A model generated the notes under the pieces. The model was not told the DNA's origin. It did not search any database and saw only the letters and a list, made by a program, of their open reading frames with translations. Of a stretch of 5,333 nucleotides of DNA, positions 1 to 4,959 are shown in pieces. A program made the position numbers and the translations under genes. Source of the DNA: Omnitrophica WOR_2 bacterium RIFCSPLOWO2_01_FULL_41_12 (GTDB lineage: Bacteria; Omnitrophota; Gorgyraeia; Gygaellales; Profunditerraquicolaceae); NCBI GenBank assembly GCA_001805765.1, contig MHGW01000048.1, positions 1 through 5,333 on the forward strand, read 5' to 3'. Numbering within the stretch: position 1 is the first letter of the stretch; every line of letters starts with the position of its first letter.

Positions 1-1
1 C

Positions 2-76
2 TCACCACTCACTTCCAATGAAGACCCTGATGCTGACTTTGAAGAGTACCTTGCCGGTCAAGAAAAAGATCTATAA
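2..76 (+). CDS. Possible C-terminal end of a protein cut by the window edge
   Basis: An open frame enters from the left edge and ends at TAA 74-76. It encodes 24 residues with an acidic tail (ends EEYLAGQEKDL). The last codons overlap the stop of the convergent toxin gene, whose TAG is read on the opposite strand from 73-71. A second frame (3 to 83) is also open, so the choice of frame rests only on the hydrophilic, protein-like character of the peptide. The family cannot be recognised from so short a fragment. Confidence 0.35.
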   Translation, partial: SPLTSNEDPDADFEEYLAGQEKDL

Positions 77-475
77 GAGTTGAATCGGCAACTCCTCAAC
101 ACACTTGAGACCTCGATCGTTCGTTAAGAAAGCATCGGCTCGAGCGGAAAGAGCCGTTGCCAAATGAATGGCATCCGGTGGTTTCACTTGGGGGTATTTG
201 GCTCGAAGTTTCGCAAAAATAAGTGCCTCTTGTTTCCCAAAACCGATCACTGACATTTTTTTGTAAGATTCAACAAACGAAAGAAACTGCAATTTCCCTT
301 TTATATCCCCTGTTTTTTCAAAGCCCGTTAAGACTTCCGCCAATCCAAACGTTGAAAAAATCACTTCCTCCGCATCCCCCAGTTTCTTTTTTATTGAATC
401 GACAAATTTAGAGTTTCCTTCAAGGAGGTAAATAAAAATCATGCTATCCACCGCCAAACGTTTGATTTTTTTCAT
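71..475 (-). CDS. PIN-domain ribonuclease toxin, VapC-like
   Basis: This is a small PIN-domain protein of 134 residues from the chosen start, which is normal for VapC toxins. Numbered from the upstream ATG at 484, the acidic residues expected for the Mg-binding PIN site are all present: Asp13 in RLAVDSMIFIYLLE, Glu50 in GLAEVL, Asp104 in PPDAIHLATAL and Asp123 in LTNDRGL. PIN toxins are Mg-dependent RNases, and many VapCs cut tRNA or rRNA loops; the target here is unknown. I prefer the ATG at 475 because it overlaps the antitoxin stop as ATGA, a standard translational-coupling arrangement, and still leaves a full first beta strand. The ATG at 484 would add three residues (MGL). The gene is second in an operon with the AbrB-like antitoxin. 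No catalytic residue is missing, so the toxin should be active. Confidence 0.88.
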   Translation of the reverse strand: MKKIKRLAVDSMIFIYLLEGNSKFVDSIKKKLGDAEEVIFSTFGLAEVLTGFEKTGDIKGKLQFLSFVESYKKMSVIGFGKQEALIFAKLRAKYPQVKPPDAIHLATALSARADAFLTNDRGLKCVEELPIQLL

Positions 476-723
476 AAGTCCCATTGCTTACGTTCTTTCT
501 TCAAAAAAGCCTCACCGCCGCCCAAAGCTTTTAGACTTTTCTTCCCGATGCCCACAAGGTCACCCAAAGAACTGACACCCTTCATCAACTTAATTTCGCC
601 ATTTTCATCCATACTCAAAATCACTTCATCCCCCTTTTTCAGCTCCAGGTGATCTCGAATGGGCTGAGCGATGCAAATGGTAAAATTCTGCATCACCTTC
701 GCATTGATTGTAATAGGATTCAT
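472..723 (-). CDS. AbrB/MazE-type (SpoVT-AbrB fold) antitoxin
   Basis: This 83-residue protein has an N-terminal swapped-hairpin DNA-binding domain at about residues 1-48. The pattern is a short strand ITINAKVMQ, then IAQPIRDHLELKKGDEVILSM and the strand GEIKLMK. The PIRDHLELKKGDEV segment is characteristic of AbrB/VapB/MazE proteins. The remaining residues 49-83 are basic and glycine-containing (KALGGGEAFLKKERKQWDL) and would be the toxin-binding tail. The gene precedes and overlaps the PIN toxin, as in vapBC operons. By analogy the dimer should neutralise the toxin and repress its own promoter. An AAAAGGAA ribosome-binding-like sequence (746-739) lies 15 bases before the ATG at 723, which is a long spacing. 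Another ATG at 730 is better spaced but in the wrong frame, so 723 is kept. Confidence 0.87.
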   Translation of the reverse strand: MNPITINAKVMQNFTICIAQPIRDHLELKKGDEVILSMDENGEIKLMKGVSSLGDLVGIGKKSLKALGGGEAFLKKERKQWDL

Positions 724-749
724 AATCCATAGGATAAATTCCTTTTGAT

Positions 750-778
750 ATTATAATCCTGCTTTCATATAAAAACAA
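750..778 (-). promoter_or_regulatory. Sigma70-type promoter of the toxin-antitoxin operon
   Basis: On the minus strand a -35 element TTGTTT (778-773) is followed by exactly 17 bases and a perfect -10 TATAAT (755-750). Transcription should start near 743, giving a leader of about 20 bases before the antitoxin ATG. The -35 box lies only four bases beyond the CCA end of the neighbouring tRNA gene. Confidence 0.75.
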
Positions 779-782
779 GTTT

Positions 783-872
783 TGGCGGAGAGAAAGGGAT
801 TCGAACCCTTGATACCCGTGAGGGTATACCGCTTTTCGAGAGCGGCGCCTTCAACCACTCGGCCATCTCTCC
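783..872 (-). tRNA. tRNA-Ser(CGA), first copy
   Basis: This is a 90-base type II tRNA including an encoded CCA. On the minus strand the acceptor stem pairs GGAGAGA (872-866) with TCTCTCC (793-787), followed by discriminator G and CCA (786-783). The anticodon arm pairs CCGCT with AGCGG around the loop CTCGAAA, giving anticodon CGA (838-836), which reads serine UCG codons. A long variable arm (TACCC paired with GGGTA) and a T arm AAGGG-TTCGAAT-CCCTT are intact. The long variable arm and G73 both fit serine. No promoter is obvious in the 63 bases upstream, so it may be read through from the lipoprotein gene. No hairpin terminator follows it. Confidence 0.97.
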
Positions 873-882
873 TCTTGTGCCA

Positions 883-897
883 CTCGCCGCAGGCGAG
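883..897. repeat. Short GC-rich hairpin between lipoprotein gene and tRNA
   Basis: CTCGCC (883-888) and GGCGAG (892-897) form a perfect 6-bp stem with a 3-base loop in the 63-base gap between the lipoprotein stop and the tRNA-Ser 5' end. No T-run follows on either strand, so it is not a typical intrinsic terminator. It could be a processing or stability element if the two genes share a transcript. Confidence 0.4.
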
Positions 898-935
898 GTT
901 CTCTTCCTGCCCCTGTCCCCGGCCGCCGCATTATT

Positions 936-1580
936 TCACTCCGGCTCGTTGCGGTAAAGCGCAAACAGCCCTTCCGCCTTCACAAATCCGACCTCGGTTT
1001 CAAAGTTAATGTAAGCGGTTTTTGTATCCGTGACTTCTCCGGGAGGTAAATCGTCGATGAAGGTTGTGTCATTCACATCCATTGTCCAGACGGTATTGAC
1101 GAATCCCGCGCCATAGAGATCCATCGTGGAACGCACGGCGGCTGTATCGTGCACGCCGTCACCATTCTCCGCATCGCAAATGTAATTGACGGTCTCAACG
1201 GGCATATCATCGCCGTTCCACACAGGCTTTAGGGTTAAAATTCCGTTCGTAACCTCGGCTACGCCGGCAATTGTACCCGGCGTGGAGCTGACGTATTCGC
1301 AAGTATCCGTTGGGCAGATGCGTGAAGCACCGCCTGCGGTATCGCAAGCCATGGTGTCTTCAACATAGGTTACGTCACCGAAAATTTCATATTGATCGCC
1401 CGTGATGCGCGTAAATTTCAGTTTCATCAGCGCCACACCGCTCGCGCCATCGTGCAAACGTTCTTCCTGCGAGTCGAAGCGCCAGGAACCGGAACCCCAA
1501 AACTCGTCCGGCATGGCGGAAGACGAGCCGCAAGAGCTCAAGATCAGAAGTCCGGAAAAGAGCAAAGCATGTATTTTCAT
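936..1580 (-). CDS. Secreted lipoprotein of unknown function
   Basis: A lipoprotein signal peptide is clear: MKIHALLFSGLLILSSC, with a basic start, a hydrophobic core and a lipobox L-S-S-C. The expected lipidated cysteine is Cys21, numbered from the upstream ATG at 1592. Anchoring on the outer face of the cytoplasmic membrane is inferred from this. The mature domain of about 198 residues is acidic, rich in Thr, Asp and Gly, and has beta-strand-like alternation. It carries four further cysteines (83, 93, 98, 139), enough for two disulfides. I do not recognise the family. I prefer the ATG at 1580 because it begins directly with the signal peptide; ATGs at 1592 and 1589 are in frame. No Shine-Dalgarno sequence is seen. 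A TATGAT -10-like hexamer (1607-1602) would give a very short leader. The gene looks clearly richer in G+C than the ATPase beside it. Confidence 0.75.
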   Translation of the reverse strand: MKIHALLFSGLLILSSCGSSSAMPDEFWGSGSWRFDSQEERLHDGASGVALMKLKFTRITGDQYEIFGDVTYVEDTMACDTAGGASRICPTDTCEYVSSTPGTIAGVAEVTNGILTLKPVWNGDDMPVETVNYICDAENGDGVHDTAAVRSTMDLYGAGFVNTVWTMDVNDTTFIDDLPPGEVTDTKTAYINFETEVGFVKAEGLFALYRNEPE

Positions 1581-1605
1581 CGAATGCATCATAGCATATC
1601 AATCA

Positions 1606-1666
1606 TAACTGGCGGAGAGTCGTGGACGGCGTTAGAACACCCATCGAGGCTAATCATGCACAGTTC
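1606..1666. repeat. Direct repeat copy A, left flank of the ATPase module
   Basis: This 61-base sequence is an imperfect copy of 2894-2957. The blocks shared exactly are TAACTGGCGGAGAGTC (1606-1621), TTAGAAC (1632-1638), and a 3' block that begins ATCGAGGCTAATCAT and ends CACAGTTC with one substitution. About 10-13 bases in the middle differ in sequence and length. The ends form a short inverted repeat (AACTG and CAGTT). It starts 10 bases beyond the ATPase stop codon and ends just upstream of the lipoprotein start. Its TGGCGGAGAG equals the 3' acceptor end of the tRNA-Ser genes as read on the + strand. Confidence 0.85.
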
Positions 1667-1675
1667 GAGGGACTC

Positions 1676-2803
1676 TTAGCTTACAAAATCCAAATAATTT
1701 CCCTTGTTGACGATCTCAAAGGAAGCTTCAGGGTAACTTTCAACCCAATCTTTTGGCACCTTGGTTTTTCCTTTAGACCATTTACACTCATAACCAAACA
1801 ATTTTCCCTCCCGCTCTTCAACAATGTCGATTTCTTTATGATCCCATGTTCTCCAGAAGTAAACGTTGGCAAAGATATTTGTATAGGAGCGCTTTTTAAG
1901 CCGCTCAATAAAAATAAAATTTTCCCACAATTCTCCAATATCGTTCCTGAGGTCAATTTCGTTAAAATTTGCTATTAAAGCATTGCGTACACCCAGATCG
2001 TAAAAATAATAGCGTGAACTCTTGCTCACCTCTTTCCTGAGGTTTCGGCTAAAGCCACGAACATTAAATAAAATAAAAGATTTTTCAAAGATGTCCAAAT
2101 AACGAGCAACTGTTTTGCGGTCGATACCAAGTTGCGTACCTAATTCAGTAAGAGACACCTCTTTGCCTATTTGAAACGCAACCAAGCGCAGCAAATCCAA
2201 AAGAATTTTTGAACTCTTCACTTGTTCCAGCTCTAATATGTCTTTCAGTAGATAGGAATGTGCAATTTCTTCAATTTTGACTTGTTTCTCCTCATTTGTA
2301 CTGGCTGTAATAATTTCAGGATAAGAGCCGAAAATCAAATAATTTTGAAGCTGTTGTTCCAATTCATAGCTACCGTATTCATCCTTCAGCTCTAGTTGCG
2401 ATAGAGGAAACAAGGTCAGCGTCTTCTTTCTCCCAGTTAGCGGCTCACCTATCTGTCCAGCCAAATCAAATGAAGAGGAGCCTGTCACAATGATTTGAAT
2501 GTTAGGTAGATGGTCAACTATCATTTTCAAGGCCACGCCTACATGCGGAATTTTCTGAGCCTCATCAATAACAATCAGTTCATAGGGTTTCGCGTAAGCA
2601 AGAATCCGATCCAGCTCTTGAGAGGCAAATAGAGTGTGAATTTTAATGTTATCCCCCGTTTCAAGCTTAAATTTAAGTGACGTTTCACTCAAATAATCCT
2701 GTAGCAAAGTGGTTTTCCCTACCTGCCTTGGTCCAAAGATAACCAAAACTTTCCCCTTTTCTAGGTAGTGGCCAAGACCTGAGTAAAATCTCTTTATTTT
2801 CAT
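1676..2803 (-). CDS. AAA-type ATPase with C-terminal DUF4143 domain
   Basis: This 375-residue protein matches the usual length and order of the AAA_14/DUF4143 family. Walker A is GPRQVGKTT (24-32), Walker B is ELIVIDEAQ (Asp80-Glu81), and a sensor-like strand IIVTGSSSFDL lies at about 104-114. A winged-helix-like segment follows (VSLTELGTQLGIDRKTVARYL, given here as two parts: VSLTELGTQL and GIDRKTVARYL). The C-terminal DUF4143 part contains GELWENFIFIERL, then EIDIV (324-328) and YECKW (338-342). That spacing of acidic residue and E-x-K resembles a PD-(D/E)XK nuclease-like core. Many such proteins occur in several copies per genome in accessory regions, and their cellular role is not settled. 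The gene is complete, A+T-rich, and sits alone between two direct repeats. It has no Shine-Dalgarno sequence, and its promoter predicts transcription starting at the ATG. Confidence 0.9.
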   Translation of the reverse strand: MKIKRFYSGLGHYLEKGKVLVIFGPRQVGKTTLLQDYLSETSLKFKLETGDNIKIHTLFASQELDRILAYAKPYELIVIDEAQKIPHVGVALKMIVDHLPNIQIIVTGSSSFDLAGQIGEPLTGRKKTLTLFPLSQLELKDEYGSYELEQQLQNYLIFGSYPEIITASTNEEKQVKIEEIAHSYLLKDILELEQVKSSKILLDLLRLVAFQIGKEVSLTELGTQLGIDRKTVARYLDIFEKSFILFNVRGFSRNLRKEVSKSSRYYFYDLGVRNALIANFNEIDLRNDIGELWENFIFIERLKKRSYTNIFANVYFWRTWDHKEIDIVEEREGKLFGYECKWSKGKTKVPKDWVESYPEASFEIVNKGNYLDFVS

Positions 2804-2809
2804 AATTTA

Positions 2810-2838
2810 AGTCTATCAAAATCCCCTAAATATGTCAA
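2810..2838 (-). promoter_or_regulatory. Promoter of the ATPase gene, probably giving a leaderless mRNA
   Basis: On the minus strand a consensus -35 TTGACA (2838-2833) is followed by 17 bases and a -10-like TAGACT (2815-2810). The usual six- to seven-base gap puts the transcription start at or next to 2803, the A of the ATPase ATG. No ribosome-binding sequence lies before that ATG, which agrees with leaderless translation. Confidence 0.6.
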
Positions 2839-2893
2839 ATTAGAGTATTTTAATTGGGCTAAGATTGCTTTGGAACCAAATAAATTCATTTCC

Positions 2894-2957
2894 TAACTGG
2901 CGGAGAGTCATAAAGACCGACCTTAGAACCGCGATCGAGGCTAATCATACACAGTTC
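2894..2957. repeat. Direct repeat copy B, right flank of the ATPase module
   Basis: This 64-base imperfect copy of 1606-1666 is in the same orientation and three bases longer in the middle. Exact shared blocks are TAACTGGCGGAGAGTC (2894-2909), TTAGAAC (2923-2929), ATCGAGGCTAATCAT (2934-2948) and CACAGTTC (2950-2957). It lies about 55 bases upstream of the ATPase -35 box, so the ATPase gene with its promoter is framed by copies A and B. Conserved ends with a variable centre are unlike a simple chance duplication. Confidence 0.85.
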
Positions 2958-2985
2958 AATGTCTTTGCGAAAACGGTTTTGGCTA

Positions 2986-2997
2986 GGGGGGGGGGGG
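2986..2997 (+). repeat. Homopolymeric G tract of 12 bases
   Basis: Twelve consecutive G residues lie in the intergenic region 67 bases before the rhuM-like ATG and upstream of its probable promoter. Tracts this long slip easily during replication and sequencing, so the exact length may vary among cells or be an assembly uncertainty. Confidence 0.95.
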
Positions 2998-3031
2998 CAA
3001 TTGAAATACCGATGCAATCCTGTATGAAATT

Positions 3032-3040
3032 TGCTATATT
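3032..3040 (+). promoter_or_regulatory. Extended -10 promoter candidate for the rhuM-like gene
   Basis: TGCTATATT (3032-3040) fits an extended -10 element, with TG one base before the hexamer TATATT. It predicts a start near 3047 and a leader of about 17 bases. A second possibility is TTGAAA (3001-3006) with TATGAA (3023-3028) at 16-base spacing. Neither has been tested against the other, and the G tract lies just upstream of both. Confidence 0.4.
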
Positions 3041-3063
3041 GTACATCCTAAATAGACAAAAGT

Positions 3064-3803
3064 ATGAGTGACTCACAAATCATTCTCTACGATGGAGACG
3101 GCGGTATCAAAATCCAAGTCTTGCTAGAGAACGAAAGTGTCTGGCTAACCCTGAACCAAATCGCCGAACTTTTTGACCGCGACAAATCCACCATTTCAAA
3201 GCACATCAAAAACATATTTGACTCGGGAGAACTAAGCCCAAATTCAGTTGTTGCAAAAAATGCAACAACTGCGGCAGACGGTAAGATTTATCAAGTCGAG
3301 CACTATAATCTCGACATGATCCTCACGCTCCATTAACCCAGCATTTCTTCGCCACAGTCCAAAACAAGATGCACTTTGGGATTCATGGGAAAACCGCTGC
3401 TGAAGTGATTGCCCAGCGAGCCGACTCAACCAAACCAAATATGGGTCTCACCTCCATGTCTGGCAAGAAACTTCAGAAGAAAGACGTGTTCGTAGCCAAG
3501 AACTATCTCACCCAAGACGAACTGGAGGAACTAAATTTGATCGTAGACCAATACCTTTCTTTCGCTGAATTGCAGGCTAGAAATAACAAAGCCATGAAGA
3601 TGGAGGACTGGATTCATAAGCTCGATGATTTCCTAAGGCTGAATGAAAAGGAAATTCTTCAAAACATGGGTAAAGTTTCTAAAGAACGAGCTGATAAGAA
3701 GGCAGAGGAAGAATTTACTAAATTCAAAAAATTAGAGGACAAAAACTATGTTTCCGACTTTGACAAGAGTGTGAAAAAATTCCTCAAAGGGAATAGCACT
3801 TGA
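3064..3803 (+). pseudogene. RhuM-family (virulence protein RhuM) gene, internally deleted and frameshifted
   Basis: The first frame (3064-3321) encodes a RhuM N terminus: QIILYDGDGG, then VWLTLNQIAELFDRDKSTIS and HIKNIFDSGEL (a helix-turn-helix-like segment at about 27-50), then TAADGKIYQVEHYNLDMI. It runs into a stop at 3334-3336. From 3318 a different frame carries the family's C-terminal half: DPHAPLTQHFFATVQNKMH, GKTAAEVIAQRAD, KPNMGLTSM, VAKNYLTQDELEELN and a charged helical tail ending at TGA 3801-3803. In intact relatives about 90-100 residues lie between YNLDMI and the FFATVQNK block; here they are missing and the reading frame changes. RhuM proteins are putative DNA-binding accessory proteins without a settled role. 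The remnant is probably non-functional, although a short N-terminal HTH peptide of 90 residues could still be made. The ORF starting at ATG 3369 is only the open part of the 3' fragment. Confidence 0.88.
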
Positions 3804-3827
3804 CAACTCCAAACAAAGGCATATCGT
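3800..3827 (+). promoter_or_regulatory. Promoter of the DGR-like target gene
   Basis: A perfect -35 TTGACA (3800-3805) overlaps the TGA stop of the rhuM remnant. A -10-like TATCGT (3822-3827) follows at 16-base spacing, so transcription would start near 3834. The promoter gives the downstream gene its own transcription, independent of the broken gene. Confidence 0.55.
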
Positions 3828-3832
3828 TCTCT

Positions 3833-3845
3833 CCTTAATATAAGG
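3833..3845. promoter_or_regulatory. Small palindrome over the transcription start and ribosome-binding site
   Basis: CCTTA (3833-3837) and TAAGG (3841-3845) are a perfect inverted repeat separated by ATA. The site covers the predicted transcription start, and its right arm overlaps the ribosome-binding sequence AAGGA (3842-3846), four bases before the ATG. It could be an operator or a small hairpin that limits translation, but five-base arms can arise by chance. Confidence 0.3.
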
Positions 3846-3850
3846 AAAGT

Positions 3851-4861
3851 ATGACTCAACGTACACCATCTGAAGATCGTTCAGCAGAAGTAAAACAAGC
3901 TGCCCACATGGGTCGTGTCGCCGAACGCGCTGACCGTATCGCAACCCTTAAAACACTTCTCACGGAAACAGATAAAGCAACTGTTCTCGCTGCTTTAGCA
4001 GAGCAAGGATACCGTTTTGAGGACGGTTTCGACCAAAAAGAATTACCTGCAATTCAAGATGCAATGCGTGAAGTTATTGGTCAAATGGAGGAAATGAACG
4101 GTGAAGTGGCGGGACTTTCGACTGCTATCAAGAAGGGTATTGTGAAGGCAGGAGAACCTGTTGAAAACACAGAACAACTTGATGAACGTTTGACCGCCTG
4201 CCTCGAACAACTTAGACGGGACTTTGATCGTGGAATTGTACGCATTGATGAAAAAAGCACGCCAGAACAGTACGCAATGGCTTTGAAAGCCGATAAAACG
4301 GCTGGGCAAAAGTGGGAGACCCTTGAGGCAAGACTACGTGCTAATGGAGCTGACCTTCTTAAAAAAGCAGCAGCCATGCCAGAAGGAGCCTGTTTGGTTG
4401 GGGTGTATGAAAATGGTGAGTTAGCAATCCGACAACGCAGCCAAGAAATTATGAATGCAAGATGGACAAAAGAATGGAAGGATGGGTCGTCCGATAGAGG
4501 TGAACTTCTCCTCTTACCTCATGCAGCAGCCCTAGCACGTTCTGAAGGAAGATGGGCAAAAGCTGGTGAAATTGTTCAAAAAGTAAAAGCAGCTGGTTAT
4601 CATGTGCCCGCCGATTTACCTAATTATGAAAAGGCAGGTCTAGTTGCGGCTGCAGAAGCAGTAACGGGTGGTCACTATGTTATGAGTCCAGATGGAAACG
4701 AATGGCGCAGTGCGATGTTTGAATGTGATGAAAATGTACCTGACTACTCCGTTGTGCGCGTCGTGTTTTTCGATCCTAATCGTCGGAAGACGCGCGTCGA
4801 CAATGACGGTGCTGGCGCTCGGGATGATGATCAGGGTGCGGTGCTCTGGCTAAGGGGTTAA
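3851..4861 (+). CDS. Protein with a putative DGR variable C-terminal (C-lectin-like) domain
   Basis: This is a 336-residue cytoplasmic-looking protein with no signal peptide or membrane segment. Residues 1-240 are helical, charged and Ala/Glu/Lys-rich (coiled-coil-like around 60-175); I do not recognise that part. The end resembles target proteins of diversity-generating retroelements: GGHYVMSPDGNEWRSAMF (273-290), then a segment rich in NNY codons including VVRVVFFDP and VDNDGAGARDDD, then a fixed tail GAVLWLRG. From residue 316 eight successive codons (VDNDGAGA) end in C or T, as expected if AAY codons of a template were mutagenised. The last ~120 bases also look richer in G+C than the rest of the gene. 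AAGGA four bases before the ATG supports the start. No template repeat, Avd or reverse transcriptase is in the window, so the DGR reading is inferred. A plain hypothetical protein is the alternative. Confidence 0.8.
   Translation: MTQRTPSEDRSAEVKQAAHMGRVAERADRIATLKTLLTETDKATVLAALAEQGYRFEDGFDQKELPAIQDAMREVIGQMEEMNGEVAGLSTAIKKGIVKAGEPVENTEQLDERLTACLEQLRRDFDRGIVRIDEKSTPEQYAMALKADKTAGQKWETLEARLRANGADLLKKAAAMPEGACLVGVYENGELAIRQRSQEIMNARWTKEWKDGSSDRGELLLLPHAAALARSEGRWAKAGEIVQKVKAAGYHVPADLPNYEKAGLVAAAEAVTGGHYVMSPDGNEWRSAMFECDENVPDYSVVRVVFFDPNRRKTRVDNDGAGARDDDQGAVLWLRG
4739..4858 (+). other. Putative DGR variable region (VR)
   Basis: Codons 297-327 of the host gene contain a dense series of codons ending in C or T that encode varied residues (D, Y, S, V, R, F, G, A, N). 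These are interrupted by invariant-looking codons (CCT, CGG AAG ACG), and the region ends in a G+C-rich constant stretch to the stop codon that could be the initiation-of-homing end. Adenine-directed mutagenesis of AAC/AAT template codons would leave this trace. No near-identical adenine-rich template repeat is present elsewhere in the window. Confidence 0.5.
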
Positions 4862-4905
4862 ACTCTTGACCTTTGAACCTTATTTTTCCTTAAACTTTAT
4901 CTTTC

Positions 4906-4930
4906 AAAGACCGCCGCAAGGCGGTCTTTT
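4906..4930 (+). terminator. Rho-independent terminator after the DGR-like target gene
   Basis: AAAGACCGCC (4906-4915) and GGCGGTCTTT (4920-4929) form a perfect 10-bp stem around the tetraloop GCAA, followed by TTTTCTTTT. It lies 44 bases beyond the stop codon. The flanking A/T runs let it work in both directions. Position and shape also recall the hairpin found just after variable regions in some DGRs. Confidence 0.9.
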
Positions 4931-4948
4931 CTTTTACCTTAAAATAGG

Positions 4949-4954
4949 TACAAT
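4949..4954 (+). promoter_or_regulatory. -10 element in front of the structured RNA candidate
   Basis: TACAAT (4949-4954) matches the sigma70 -10 at five of six positions. A start about six bases further on falls at 4960, exactly the first base of the helix that closes the RNA candidate. No convincing -35 is visible at 17 bases (CTTTTC), so this is a partial match. Confidence 0.4.
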
Positions 4955-4959
4955 CGTTG

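Noticed and set aside
883..897. Terminator for the lipoprotein gene
   Set aside because: The hairpin is real, but no T-run follows on the minus strand, so intrinsic termination is not supported.
782..1009. A + strand frame whose start reads MAERKGFEPLIPVRVYRF
   Set aside because: It is the antisense of tRNA-Ser followed by antisense of the lipoprotein gene, a well-known spurious translation across tRNA genes.
1606..1666. Repeats A and B as canonical integron attC sites
   Set aside because: The ends AACTG/CAGTT are complementary, but the required RYYYAAC and GTTRRRY cores fit poorly and the inner arms do not pair well. No integron integrase is seen.
1622..1978. A + strand open frame of 118 codons over the ATPase 3' end
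   Set aside because: It is antisense to a clearly conserved DUF4143 domain, and its composition is that of a shadow frame.
2865..3071. A + strand frame of 68 codons spanning repeat B and the G tract
   Set aside because: It runs through a non-coding repeat and a 12-base homopolymer, has no ribosome-binding site and resembles no protein.
4043..4377. Two minus-strand frames of 88 and 98 codons inside the DGR-like target gene
   Set aside because: They are antisense to the well-supported + strand gene and show no recognisable domain or start signal.
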